Notes under the pieces: model-generated
Seen by the model: only the letters and a program-made list of their open reading frames with translations
What the model was told of the DNA's origin: nothing
Database searches by the model: none
From: JAKOWB01 sp038363005
Lineage (GTDB): Bacteria; Pseudomonadota; Alphaproteobacteria; Kiloniellales; JACOMY01
Reading direction: 5' to 3'
DNA length: 64,000 nt
Assembly (NCBI GenBank): GCA_038363005.1
Contig: JBBQBI010000014.1
Location: forward strand, 44,350-108,349
Made by a program: the position numbers and the translations under genes
Shown here: positions 1-8,803 of the stretch, in pieces
Layout: every line of letters starts with the position of its first letter
Numbering within the stretch: the stretch's first letter is position 1

Positions 1-2
1 CC

Positions 3-914
3 GCTTCCAAGCTGATGGGGCGCGGCGACGAGAAGGCGGCCGACCAGGCCGCGGTCAACGCCATGCGCGTGGCGCTGGGTCGCCTGGCGATCTCCGGCAC
101 GGTGCGCATCGGCGAGGGCGAGCGCGACGAGGCGCCGATGCTTTATATCGGCGAGGAAGTCGGCAGCGGCGGCCCCAACATCGACATCGCGCTGGACCCG
201 CTGGAGGGCACGACGATCACCGCCAAGGGCGGGCCCAACGCGCTGGCGGTCATCGCCATGGCAGAGGAGGGCGGTTTCCTCAACGCGCCCGACACCTACA
301 TGGACAAGATCGCTGTCGGCCCCGGCCTGCCGGACGACGTGGTCGACCTCGATGCCGACGCGGCGGAGAACCTGAAAGAGCTCTCCAAGGCGATGAAGAA
401 GGATATCGCCGACCTGGTGGTCTGCATCCTCGACCGGCCGCGCCATGCCGACATCATCGCCAAGGTGCGCGGCGCCGGCGCGCGCATCGTGCTGATCGGC
501 GACGGCGACGTCTCCGGTGTCATCGCCACCTCGAACCCGGAGAGCGGCATCGACATGTACGTCGGCCAGGGTGGCGCGCCAGAGGGCGTGCTGGCCGCCG
601 CCGCGCTGCGCTGCATCGGCGGACAGTTCCAGGGCCGCCTGGTGTTCCGCAACGAGGACGAGAAGACCCGGGCGCGCCGCATCGGCGTCACCGACTTCAA
701 TCGCAAGTACAAGCTGACCGACCTGGCCAAGGGCGACGTGATCTTCGCCGCCACCGGCGTCACCGACGGCACCATGCTGCGCGGCGTGCGCCGCTTCCCC
801 AAGGGCGCCACCACGCATTCCATCGTCATGCGCTCGGCCACCGGCACGGTGCGGCTGATCGAGGCGCATCACTCCTTCGACCGCAAGGCCTGGTTCAACC
901 GCGCCGGATCCTGA
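3..914 (+). CDS. glpX: Class II fructose-1,6-bisphosphatase, 5' end cut by window
   Basis: Hydrolyses fructose-1,6-bisphosphate to fructose-6-phosphate in gluconeogenesis (cytosolic, Li+-sensitive inositol-phosphatase fold). The reading frame is open to the first base, so the true start lies upstream; the visible part is about 303 residues of a family that usually has 320-340. Seen: the GlpX hallmarks GEGERDEAPMLYIGEE and DPLEGTT (metal and phosphate site) and GQGGAPEGVLAAAAL near the C-terminus. The stop is 2 bp before the recJ start, so the two are cotranscribed; glpX-recJ adjacency, usually behind homoserine dehydrogenase, is common in Rhodospirillales. The first ATG inside the window (15) is not the real start, because conserved sequence continues upstream of it. 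Confidence 0.95.
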   Translation, partial: ASKLMGRGDEKAADQAAVNAMRVALGRLAISGTVRIGEGERDEAPMLYIGEEVGSGGPNIDIALDPLEGTTITAKGGPNALAVIAMAEEGGFLNAPDTYMDKIAVGPGLPDDVVDLDADAAENLKELSKAMKKDIADLVVCILDRPRHADIIAKVRGAGARIVLIGDGDVSGVIATSNPESGIDMYVGQGGAPEGVLAAAALRCIGGQFQGRLVFRNEDEKTRARRIGVTDFNRKYKLTDLAKGDVIFAATGVTDGTMLRGVRRFPKGATTHSIVMRSATGTVRLIEAHHSFDRKAWFNRAGS

Positions 915-916
915 CG

Positions 917-2692
917 GTGGCGGCGCCGACGGCGAGCCTGCTGGGCGTCGAGCGCTCGCTGTCGGGCAAGCGCTGGCAGGCCCGCGCCGGCGACGAGCGG
1001 CTGGCGCTGGCGCTGTCACAGCGCCACGGGCTGTCCGACCTGGTCGGGCGCCTGTTGGCGCAGCGCGGCGTGACGCTGGAGAGCGCTGCGGACTTCCTCG
1101 AGCCCTCGCTGCGGCGGGCGCTGCCCGACCCTTCGCACCTGCTCGACATGGACCGTGCCGCGGCGCGCCTGGCGGCGGCGATCCAGGCCAGCGAGAGCGT
1201 CGCCGTGTTCGGCGACTACGACGTCGACGGCGCCACCTCCTCGGCGTTGCTGGCACGCTTCTTCCGTGCCGTCGGCCAGACCCTCCGAGTCTACATTCCC
1301 GACCGTATCACCGAGGGCTATGGCCCCAATGCGCCGGCGCTGCAGAAGCTGCAGGCCGAGGGCGTGCGGCTGGTGATCACGGTGGACTGCGGCATCTCCG
1401 CCCATGCAGCGCTGCAGGCCGCCAGCGACTGCGGCCTGCAGGTGGTGGTGGTCGACCACCACGCCGCCGAGGCGGCGCTGCCGCCGGCCTATGCCGTGGT
1501 CAACCCCAACCGGCTGGACGAGACCTCGCCGCACAAGAGCCTGGCGGCGGTCGGCGTGACCTTCCTGCTGGTCGTCGCGCTGAACCGGGCGCTGCGGCAA
1601 GCCGGCTTCTATTCGGCGGAGCGGCCGGAGCCCAACCTGCTGGGCTGGCTCGACCTGGTGGCGCTGGGCACCGTGGCCGACGTGGTGGCGCTGGGCGGCC
1701 TCAACCGCGTGCTGGTGGCGCAGGGCCTGAAGGTGCTGGCCGAGCGGCACAACCCCGGCCTGGCGGCGCTGACCACCGTGGCCCGCATCGACAAGCGCCT
1801 GACGGCGACGCATCTGGGCTTCTACCTGGGGCCGCGGGTGAATGCCGGTGGCCGCGTCGGCACCCCCGACCTGGGGGTGCGCCTGCTGGCGACCGAGGAC
1901 CCGGCCGAGGCGGCCAGCCTGGCGGCACGCCTGAACGAGCTGAACCAGGAACGCCAGCAGATCGAGGCGCTGGTGCTGGAGCAGGCACTGCAGCAGGTCG
2001 AAGCGGCGGGCCCGCCTGAGGGGCTGGTCTTCGCCTGTGACGAGGGCTGGCACCCCGGCGTGATCGGTATCGTCGCCAGCCGCCTGAAGGACCGCTACAA
2101 CCTGCCGGCGCTGGTCGTCGCGCTGGACGGCGGGATCGGCAAGGGCTCCGGCCGCTCGGTCCCGGGCCTCGACCTCGGCCGCCTGGTGCTGGCGGCGCGG
2201 GCCGCCGGGCTGCTGGTCAACGGCGGCGGCCATCCCATGGCGGCCGGCCTGACGGTCGCCCGCGAGAAACTGGAGGAACTGCGCGCCTTCCTGGCGGCCG
2301 GAGCGGCAGCCGACCTGGCGCGCGTCGCCTGGCAGCCGGCGCTGTCGCTCGACGGCGTGCTGAGCGCCGCCGGGGCGACCGCCGATCTGGTGGCGCAGAC
2401 CGAGCGCCTGGCGCCCTTCGGCATGGGCAATCCGCAGCCGCGCTTCGCCTTCGCCGGGCTGCGCCTGGCCAGCCTGGACACCGTCGGCGAGAACCACCTG
2501 CGCTGCCGGCTGGAGGGGCCCGACGGCCGCAGCCTGCGCGGCATCGCCTTCCGCGCGCTGGATAACGAGCTGGGGCAGGGACTGCTGGCCGCCCGTGGCC
2601 GCGCTGTACACATCGCCGGCCGGCTGGAGCTCGACAGCTGGCGCGGCGGCGACGCCGTGCAGCTGCTGATCGAGGACGCCGCGCTGCCGTAG
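917..2692 (+). CDS. recJ: Single-stranded-DNA-specific exonuclease RecJ
   Basis: 5'-3' exonuclease on single-stranded DNA, used in RecF-pathway recombination and in mismatch and base-excision repair. The 591-residue length is normal for the family. The DHH phosphoesterase core is visible: motif I FGDYDVDG around residues 98-105 and VVDHHA with Asp180-His181-His182. The DHHA1 domain follows with GGGHPMAAG at 436-444, and then the C-terminal OB-like domain. The start is a GTG at 917, two bases after the glpX stop, which implies translational coupling. An imperfect hairpin just after the stop (2698-2718) may end the transcript. Confidence 0.96.
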   Translation: MAAPTASLLGVERSLSGKRWQARAGDERLALALSQRHGLSDLVGRLLAQRGVTLESAADFLEPSLRRALPDPSHLLDMDRAAARLAAAIQASESVAVFGDYDVDGATSSALLARFFRAVGQTLRVYIPDRITEGYGPNAPALQKLQAEGVRLVITVDCGISAHAALQAASDCGLQVVVVDHHAAEAALPPAYAVVNPNRLDETSPHKSLAAVGVTFLLVVALNRALRQAGFYSAERPEPNLLGWLDLVALGTVADVVALGGLNRVLVAQGLKVLAERHNPGLAALTTVARIDKRLTATHLGFYLGPRVNAGGRVGTPDLGVRLLATEDPAEAASLAARLNELNQERQQIEALVLEQALQQVEAAGPPEGLVFACDEGWHPGVIGIVASRLKDRYNLPALVVALDGGIGKGSGRSVPGLDLGRLVLAARAAGLLVNGGGHPMAAGLTVAREKLEELRAFLAAGAAADLARVAWQPALSLDGVLSAAGATADLVAQTERLAPFGMGNPQPRFAFAGLRLASLDTVGENHLRCRLEGPDGRSLRGIAFRALDNELGQGLLAARGRAVHIAGRLELDSWRGGDAVQLLIEDAALP

Positions 2693-2697
2693 GCGAA

Positions 2698-2718
2698 CCC
2701 TCGCCCATAGGGAGAGGG
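2698..2718. repeat. Short inverted repeat between convergent genes
   Basis: CCCTCGCCC and GGGAGAGGG flank an ATA loop (one G-A mismatch) exactly between the recJ stop and the stop of the opposing VOC gene. It resembles a shortened copy of the longer CCCTCxCC palindrome at 25729-25830. It could act as a weak bidirectional terminator, but no T-run follows on either strand. Confidence 0.5.
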
Positions 2719-3561
2719 CTAGATGGCGTTACGCCACTCAATGAAGACGCCGCCGGCTTGAGCCGCTGGCGTCACTGCCGCGGGCGGCTTGGCTGCCGCT
2801 ACGGCCATGCCGACGAAGAGCGGCCCATCGGCGAGCTCGATCGGCGTACCGGGCGCGATCTCCGCGATACGATTGGGAGTGAGCACCTGCAGCTCAGCGC
2901 CGCCCGCCAACGCCAGGGACAGGCCACCAGGAACGTCGCGCGCGATACCGCGCGTGAGGCCGGTGAGGAAGCCCGCGTGGCGCGCCGGCTCCGCCGCCGC
3001 GAGATAGAGCGCGACCATGCCCGTGGCGCCGTTGGCATGTTGCTGGAAGGCCGGCTTCCAGAAGTGCTGCGGAAAGCGGTTCTGGCAGACGAAGAAGCCC
3101 AGCGCCGGCATGGCCGGATCGGTGACGAAGCCCAGCGAGAAGGCCACGGTGACCTCCTGCCCATCGGGCAGGCGGGCCCGCCGCTCGAAGTCGAAGGGCG
3201 CGTAGGTCTGCAGGCCGGCTGCCTGCCAGGCGGCAATGTCGGCGCGGGCGTCGTCACTGGCCAGCACCAGCATCGACAGCCCCTGGTGCCCCTGCAGATA
3301 GGCCCGATTGTGCTCGCCGAAGCTGAAGCGCGGCGGCAGCGCCGCCAGGTCGTGTGGATCGAGGCCCTGCGGTCGGTCGACCTCCAGCAGCTCGATGAAG
3401 TTGCGCTGGGCGAACTGCGCCAGGCGGTTCGATGTCCCCATGGCGTCGGGGTGGCGCGCCCGCGGCGTGAGGTTGAAGCCCAGGGCCTCGTAGTCGGCGG
3501 CCACCGCGTCGAGGTTGGGCACAGCGACCACGATGTGGTCGAGAGCGCGTGGCGTGGTCAT
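2719..3561 (-). CDS. VOC superfamily protein, glyoxalase-like
   Basis: 280 residues. The N-terminus (LDHIVVAVPNLDAVAADYEALGF) is a typical vicinal-oxygen-chelate beta-alpha-beta module with a candidate metal ligand at His9. A stretch near residues 45-60 (RLAQFAQRNFIELLEV) matches the Glyoxalase_3-type family of single-chain proteins with two VOC halves. Such proteins bind a divalent metal and act on varied small molecules; the substrate cannot be read from the sequence. It lies 15 bp downstream of the threonine ammonia-lyase gene on the same strand and is probably the last gene of that leftward operon. Confidence 0.8.
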   Translation of the reverse strand: MTTPRALDHIVVAVPNLDAVAADYEALGFNLTPRARHPDAMGTSNRLAQFAQRNFIELLEVDRPQGLDPHDLAALPPRFSFGEHNRAYLQGHQGLSMLVLASDDARADIAAWQAAGLQTYAPFDFERRARLPDGQEVTVAFSLGFVTDPAMPALGFFVCQNRFPQHFWKPAFQQHANGATGMVALYLAAAEPARHAGFLTGLTRGIARDVPGGLSLALAGGAELQVLTPNRIAEIAPGTPIELADGPLFVGMAVAAAKPPAAVTPAAQAGGVFIEWRNAI

Positions 3562-3576
3562 GCTGTCATCGACTCC

Positions 3577-4797
3577 CTAGCCTTCCGACCGGCTGGCCAG
3601 CACGCGGGCGTTCAGGCCCTCGGCGCGCAGCAGGCGGATGATCTCCTCGACGTGCTCGGTGCCCTTGGTCTCGACCACAATGTCGATCTCGGCCTGCTTG
3701 GCGGGCACGTTGAAGAACATGCGTTGGTGCACGACCTCCATGATGTTGCCGCCGGTGGCGCCGATGATGCGGGTGATGACGCCCAGCACGCCTGGCTTGT
3801 CGACGATGTCGACCCGCAGGTTGACCAGGCGGCCGTCGCGCACCAGTCCGCGCGCCAGCACGTCGGACAGCAGGCGCACGTCGATGTTGCCGCCGCACAC
3901 CAGGGCGGCGACGGTCAGGCCCTTGAAGCGTCCGGGATGCGCCAGCAGCGCGGCGATGCCGGCGGCGCCGGCGCCTTCGGCCACCAGCTTCTGCTGCTCT
4001 GCCAGGGCACAGATCGCCTGCTCGACGGCGATCTCGTCGACCAGCAGGATTTCCTCCACCAGCTCGCGCACGATTTCGCGCGTGAGCTGGCCTGGTAGCT
4101 TCACCGCGATGCCGTCGGCGATGGTGGTGCCGCCGGCGCGCGGCTCCTCGCCGCGCAGCACCTGCTGCATTGAGGGGAAAAGCTCGACCTCGACGCCGAT
4201 GATGCGCACCGAGGGCTTCAACGCCTTGACCGCCAGCGCGATGCCGCCGCACAGGCCGCCGCCGCCGATCGGCACCACGATGACATCGACCTCGGGCAGG
4301 TCCTCCAGGATCTCCAGCCCGATGGTGCCCTGGCCGGCGATGATGGCGGGGTCGTCGTAGGGATGGACGAAGGTCAGGTTCTCCGCCGCGGCGATCGCGC
4401 GCGCCGCCACGGCCGATGCATCCAGCGTGTCGCCGGTCAGCACCACGCGGGCGCCGAAGCTGCGCGTGCGCTCGACCTTCATGAAGGGCGCGAACTCCGG
4501 CATCACGATGGTCGCCGGGATGCCCAGGCGACGGGCGTGGTAGGCGACGCCCTGGGCATGGTTGCCGGCTGACATGGCGATGACGCCGCGCTGGCGCTGC
4601 TCGGCGTCCAGGCTCTGCAGCTTGACGCAGGCGCCGCGGTCCTTGAAGGAGCCGGTGATCTGCAGGTTCTCCAGCTTCATGTAGAGCGAGCAGTCGGCCT
4701 GCTGCGACAGGCGCTCGGCCCGCACCAGCGGCGTGCGCACCACCTGCCCCTTGATCGCTTCCGCTGCTTGGCGGATCTCGGCCAGACCTACGGACAT
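3577..4797 (-). CDS. ilvA: Threonine ammonia-lyase (threonine dehydratase) with ACT-like tail
   Basis: PLP enzyme converting L-threonine to 2-oxobutyrate and ammonia. 406 residues. Seen: the PLP lysine in GSFKDRGA (Lys52), SAGNHAQG at 76-83, the PLP-phosphate loop GGGG at 178-181, and a single C-terminal ACT-like domain from about 325 (VDIVDKPGVLGVITRIIG). One short ACT domain and ~400 residues fit the IlvA/TdcB-like form common in alphaproteobacteria, not the 514-residue two-ACT E. coli IlvA. Whether it is biosynthetic or catabolic is unclear. It sits between the acylase gene (16 bp) and the VOC gene (15 bp) in one leftward run. Confidence 0.9.
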   Translation of the reverse strand: MSVGLAEIRQAAEAIKGQVVRTPLVRAERLSQQADCSLYMKLENLQITGSFKDRGACVKLQSLDAEQRQRGVIAMSAGNHAQGVAYHARRLGIPATIVMPEFAPFMKVERTRSFGARVVLTGDTLDASAVAARAIAAAENLTFVHPYDDPAIIAGQGTIGLEILEDLPEVDVIVVPIGGGGLCGGIALAVKALKPSVRIIGVEVELFPSMQQVLRGEEPRAGGTTIADGIAVKLPGQLTREIVRELVEEILLVDEIAVEQAICALAEQQKLVAEGAGAAGIAALLAHPGRFKGLTVAALVCGGNIDVRLLSDVLARGLVRDGRLVNLRVDIVDKPGVLGVITRIIGATGGNIMEVVHQRMFFNVPAKQAEIDIVVETKGTEHVEEIIRLLRAEGLNARVLASRSEG

Positions 4798-4813
4798 GCT
4801 GCTTCCCCCTTGG

Positions 4814-7195
4814 CTAAGGCGCCGGAGTCAGCCTGAGGCTGGAGCCTCCGTCCGTCGCACCGCCGACCAAGACTACCGCAACGCCGTCGGCCCAGCGCTG
4901 GGCGAAATCGCCATAGTGCGCCGACAGCAGGTTGCCGGACTGCCCGGTGGCGATGGTGAAGGTCGAGCGGTCGAGGTCGGCCAGGTCATAGACCACCCGC
5001 AGCGTGGGACCATGGCGGTGGCGGAAGGCCTCCGGCGGCGGCGCGGCGAAGTTGCTGCCGCCACGGTTCACCGTGTCCTGGCCGCCGTCGGTTTCGACGC
5101 TGTAGTCGGTCAGGCCATCCAGGATCGGGATGTAGCCGAACACCGGGTGCTCGAAGGTGGCCTGGTGCGCCTTGCCCCAGCGCCAGTCGGCCGGTTGTTC
5201 GCCGTAGAGCTTCACCAGGTCGCCCAGCGCGTCGTCCAGGGCCAGGCTGACGATGCTATCGCAATCCTCCACCGCCTGGGTCGCGCGGTCGTCGCAGAAA
5301 AGGCTGTCGGGTCCCAGCAGCGCGGCCAGGCGCTGCTCGTTGCCGGTCTGCAGGTTGGGCAGCAGCTCGGCCGGGACCTCGTCGGCCAGCAAGCGGCGCT
5401 CCAGCGCGCGTATCCAGGCGCTGTAGATCAGCGGCTGCGGCCGGTCGCGGTCCATCACGAAGTCCCAGTCGCGCAGTAGCGCCAGCGCGGCCTCGGCCTC
5501 CGGCTTGCCGGCGACGGCGGCCAGCAGGCGCGGCAGCAGGGCGCGCGCGCCGATCGACAGCGAGTCCATCTGCAGGGCGCGCATGTCATCCGGCGTCCAG
5601 GTCCGGTGGCTCTTCAGTACCTCGGCGATGCGCTGGGCGCGGCTGGCCAGGTTCCATTCGGCGGCGATCAGATAGGGATAGTCGTCCGGCACCTGCTTGT
5701 TGTTGGCGGCGACCAGCAGGCCGGACGGCGGGTCGTCCAACCGCGGCAGGTCGTCATAGGGGATCCAGCCGATCCAGTCGTGCAGCCCATCGGCGCCGGC
5801 CACCGGCAGCAGGCCGTCGCCCTGGTTGCGGATCGGCACACGACCGGGCGCCACCAGGCTCATGCGGCCCTCGACGTCGGCAAGGATCATGGTCTGCTGC
5901 GGCGCCCCCATGTCGCGCAGCGCCGCCAGTGCTTGCGGCACGCTGCCGGCGTGATTGAGGTTGTAGAGCGCATCGCCCGAGCGGTCGTCCTGCAGCAGCG
6001 CCGGCCAGGCCAGCGCCAGCACCTGGCCCTCGCCCAGCAGGGCAGCACTGTCCTCCACCGCGTCGCTGACCACCGGCCCGTGATAGGTCTCGCGCACCGT
6101 GATGGTCAGCGCTTCGGCGCCGGCGACCTTGATGGTCTCCTGCCGGGTCTTGAAGGGGCGGGGCCCCTCGCGCGTCAGGTAGTTGGCCGGGTCGGCGGGG
6201 TCGACGCTCTCGATGAAGAGGTCCTGGGTATCGCTGTGCGTCGTGGTGAAGGACCAGGCCAGCGAGGCGTTGTGGCCGATCACCATGTAGGGCACGCCGG
6301 GCGCCGTGGCGCCGGCCAGGGTCAGCTCCGGCGTCTCGATGCGCGCCAGGTACCAGAAGCCCGGCGCCTGCAGCGCCAGGTGCGGGTCGTTGGCCAGCAG
6401 GATGCCGCCCGTGCTGCTGCGGTCAGCCGCCACCGCCCAGGTATTGGAGGCATCCTTCGGCCCCAGGTCCCAGGGCAGCGCCGTGGCCAAGTCGCGCAGC
6501 ACGCCGCGGCGGTCGAGCGCCGCCAGGTCCTGCGTGGCGATGGGCGCGTCGGCCGGATAGGCCGGGTAGAGCTGGTGCAGCTGCGCCGGGGTCAGGCTCT
6601 GCGCCAGGCGGGCGCGCAGGATCTCGTCGCTGTAGTTGCCCGAGAGCTGCAGCGCCATGAGGCGCCCCCAGACCAGCGAGTCCGCCGGCGTCCAGGGCTC
6701 CGGGTCGTAGCCCAGCACATAGAACTCGGCCGGCCAGGGGCCTTCGTGCTGCGTCAGGTAGGCGTTGACCCCGGAGCTATAGGACTCCAGCGCGGCGCGG
6801 CCGGCCGGGCCCAGCGCCGCCACATTGGCCTCGGCCACGCGGTAGAGCCCCAGGGTGCGCATGATCTTGTCTAGCCGCACAGTGGGGGCGCCGGCGACTT
6901 CGGACAGGCGGCCGGCGCCCAGGCGGCGGGTGAAGTCCATCTGGAACAGCCGCTCCTGCGCGTGCAGGAAGCCCAGCGCGAAAAGCGCGTCGGCCTCGCT
7001 CTCGGCCTTGATCGTGGGGATGGCGTTGGCGTCGAAGGTGACCTCGACCGGCGCCACCAGGCCCTTGAGCTGCAGGTCGCCGTCCAGCGTTGCCAGCGAG
7101 CCGCGCTGCCAGATCCAGACGCCGACGCCGGCGACGATCAGCAGCAGCAGCGCGAGCAGCAGGCCGCGCAGGATCCAGCGGGTGACGCGCTTCAT
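4814..7195 (-). CDS. Penicillin acylase family N-terminal-nucleophile amidase, membrane anchored or exported
   Basis: 793 residues with an N-terminal hydrophobic segment (about 9-29) that is a signal anchor or signal peptide, so it acts in the periplasm. The family matures by self-cleavage before a Ser; here the site reads KDASNTWAVA, giving Ser250 as nucleophile followed by Asn251 and Trp253. Other family marks are LLANDPHL, IGHNASLAWSFTTTHSD, RGGSNFAAP, and HGPTLRVVYDL near the C-terminus. Relatives hydrolyse penicillins, acyl-homoserine lactones or other N-acyl amides; the substrate here is not predictable. Its start overlaps the matB stop by 4 bp (ATGA), so it is translationally coupled to matB. 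Confidence 0.9.
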   Translation of the reverse strand: MKRVTRWILRGLLLALLLLIVAGVGVWIWQRGSLATLDGDLQLKGLVAPVEVTFDANAIPTIKAESEADALFALGFLHAQERLFQMDFTRRLGAGRLSEVAGAPTVRLDKIMRTLGLYRVAEANVAALGPAGRAALESYSSGVNAYLTQHEGPWPAEFYVLGYDPEPWTPADSLVWGRLMALQLSGNYSDEILRARLAQSLTPAQLHQLYPAYPADAPIATQDLAALDRRGVLRDLATALPWDLGPKDASNTWAVAADRSSTGGILLANDPHLALQAPGFWYLARIETPELTLAGATAPGVPYMVIGHNASLAWSFTTTHSDTQDLFIESVDPADPANYLTREGPRPFKTRQETIKVAGAEALTITVRETYHGPVVSDAVEDSAALLGEGQVLALAWPALLQDDRSGDALYNLNHAGSVPQALAALRDMGAPQQTMILADVEGRMSLVAPGRVPIRNQGDGLLPVAGADGLHDWIGWIPYDDLPRLDDPPSGLLVAANNKQVPDDYPYLIAAEWNLASRAQRIAEVLKSHRTWTPDDMRALQMDSLSIGARALLPRLLAAVAGKPEAEAALALLRDWDFVMDRDRPQPLIYSAWIRALERRLLADEVPAELLPNLQTGNEQRLAALLGPDSLFCDDRATQAVEDCDSIVSLALDDALGDLVKLYGEQPADWRWGKAHQATFEHPVFGYIPILDGLTDYSVETDGGQDTVNRGGSNFAAPPPEAFRHRHGPTLRVVYDLADLDRSTFTIATGQSGNLLSAHYGDFAQRWADGVAVVLVGGATDGGSSLRLTPAP

Positions 7196-8709
7196 GCCTG
7201 CGCCGGCTTGAAGAGGTCCTTGTACTGCTCGCGCAGCAGGGCCTTCTGCACCTTGCCCATGGCGTTGCGCGGCAGGGCCTCGACGTAGAGCACGCGCTTG
7301 GGCACCTTGAAGGCCGCCAGCTCCTGCTTGCAGCGGGCGATCACCTCGGCCTCCGACGGTGGCGTGCCCTGCGCCGTGCAGACCGCCGCCACGCCCTCGC
7401 CGAAGTCGCGGTGCGGCAGGCCGACCACCGCGCTCTCACCGATGCCGGGCAGGGCGTCGAGCAGCAGCTCGATCTCCTTCGGATAGACGTTGTAGCCGCC
7501 GCTGATGATCAGGTCCTTGGCGCGCCCGACCAGCACCAGGTAGCCGTCCTCGTCGATCATGCCGACGTCGCCGGTGATGAAGTAGCCGTCGGGGCGGAAA
7601 TCGTCCGCCCGCCGCTCCGGCCGGCGCCAGTAGCCGGGGAAGACGTTGGGCCCCTTCACCTCCACCGCGCCGGTCTGGCCCAGCGGCAGGGCATTGCCTT
7701 CGCCGTCGGCGATGCGCAGCTGCACGTCGGGCAGCGACGGGCCGACGGTGCCGGCCTTGCGCGGACGGTCCAGCGGATTGGAGGCCAGCATGCCGGTCTC
7801 GGTCATGCCGTAGCGCTCCAGGATGCGCTGGCCGGTGCGCGCCTCGAAGGCCTTGTGCGTCTCCGCCAGCAGCGGCGCGGAGCCGGAAACGAAGAGCCGC
7901 AGGGTGCTGCAGTGGTCGGCGCAGAAGTCGGCCTGATCGAGCAGGCGGGTATAGAAGGTCGGCACCCCCATCATGACGGTCGCCTGCGGCAGCAACGCCA
8001 TGACCTGCTTGGCGTCGAAGCGCGGCAGGAAGTGGATCGTCGAGCCGTTCAGCAGCGCCGTGTGCAGCGCCACGAAGAGCCCGTGCACATGGAAGATCGG
8101 CAGCGCGTGCAGCAGCACGTCGTCGGGCTTGAAGCCCCAGAGGCGGTGCAAGGTCGCGGCGTTCGACGCCAAGTTCTTGTGCGTCAGCATGGCGCCCTTG
8201 GAGCGCCCGGTGGTGCCGCTGGTGTAGCAGATGGCGGCCAGGTCGCCGCCGCCGCGCGGCAGGATCGAGCTGTCGGGCTTCTGCTTCGCCGCCAGCACCG
8301 GCAGGCTGCCATCGCCGGCCTCGCCCAAGGTGGCGATGGGAATGGCCTTGGCCGCCGCCGCCATGGCCTCGCGGTCGGCCGGCCGGCAGACGAAGAGCGC
8401 CGGCTCGGCGTCGCCCAGGAAATAGCCGATCTCGGCCGGGGTGTAGGCTGTGTTCAGCGGCAGGTAGACGAAGCCGCTCTTCAGGCAGGCCAGATAGAGC
8501 GCCACGTTTTCCGGCGACTTTTCGACCTGCACGGCAACGCGGTCGCCGGCCTTCACGCCAAGCTTCATCAGCGCATTGGCGTAGCGCGCCACTTGATCCT
8601 CGAGCTGCTCATAGGTCAGGCTGAGACCGCCGGGCACGACGAGCGCCGGCTTGCAGCGGTCGGCCGGAAATCCCTGACTGAGGATGGTGTAGAAATTGTG
8701 TTCGCTCAT
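7192..8709 (-). CDS. matB: Malonyl-CoA synthetase (acyl-CoA synthetase, ANL family)
   Basis: Activates malonate with ATP and CoA to malonyl-CoA. 505 residues, the usual MatB length. Seen: the AMP-binding signature YTSGTTGRSKGAM, the ANL motif GYFITGDVGMIDEDGYLVLVGR, and the C-terminal catalytic lysine in PRNAMGKVQK. The overall match is closest to MatB rather than to fatty-acyl or acetyl-CoA ligases. A malonyl-CoA decarboxylase gene lies 2.7 kb away (11437-12879), which supports a malonate route to acetyl-CoA. It is the first gene of the leftward run matB, acylase, ilvA, VOC. Confidence 0.88.
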   Translation of the reverse strand: MSEHNFYTILSQGFPADRCKPALVVPGGLSLTYEQLEDQVARYANALMKLGVKAGDRVAVQVEKSPENVALYLACLKSGFVYLPLNTAYTPAEIGYFLGDAEPALFVCRPADREAMAAAAKAIPIATLGEAGDGSLPVLAAKQKPDSSILPRGGGDLAAICYTSGTTGRSKGAMLTHKNLASNAATLHRLWGFKPDDVLLHALPIFHVHGLFVALHTALLNGSTIHFLPRFDAKQVMALLPQATVMMGVPTFYTRLLDQADFCADHCSTLRLFVSGSAPLLAETHKAFEARTGQRILERYGMTETGMLASNPLDRPRKAGTVGPSLPDVQLRIADGEGNALPLGQTGAVEVKGPNVFPGYWRRPERRADDFRPDGYFITGDVGMIDEDGYLVLVGRAKDLIISGGYNVYPKEIELLLDALPGIGESAVVGLPHRDFGEGVAAVCTAQGTPPSEAEVIARCKQELAAFKVPKRVLYVEALPRNAMGKVQKALLREQYKDLFKPAQA

Positions 8710-8803
8710 GGGATCGCTCCGCTGGTCCCGCGCATCATAGCCGCCGGCAGGGTACGCCGGTCGACAGGCCTTTTGGCACAGCGGGCGGCCGGGCGCGAGA
8801 CCT

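Noticed and set aside
1016..2611. Long open frame (531 codons) opposite recJ
   Set aside because: Gln/Arg/His-rich composition with no family motifs; a by-product of high third-position GC in recJ, which is clearly the gene.
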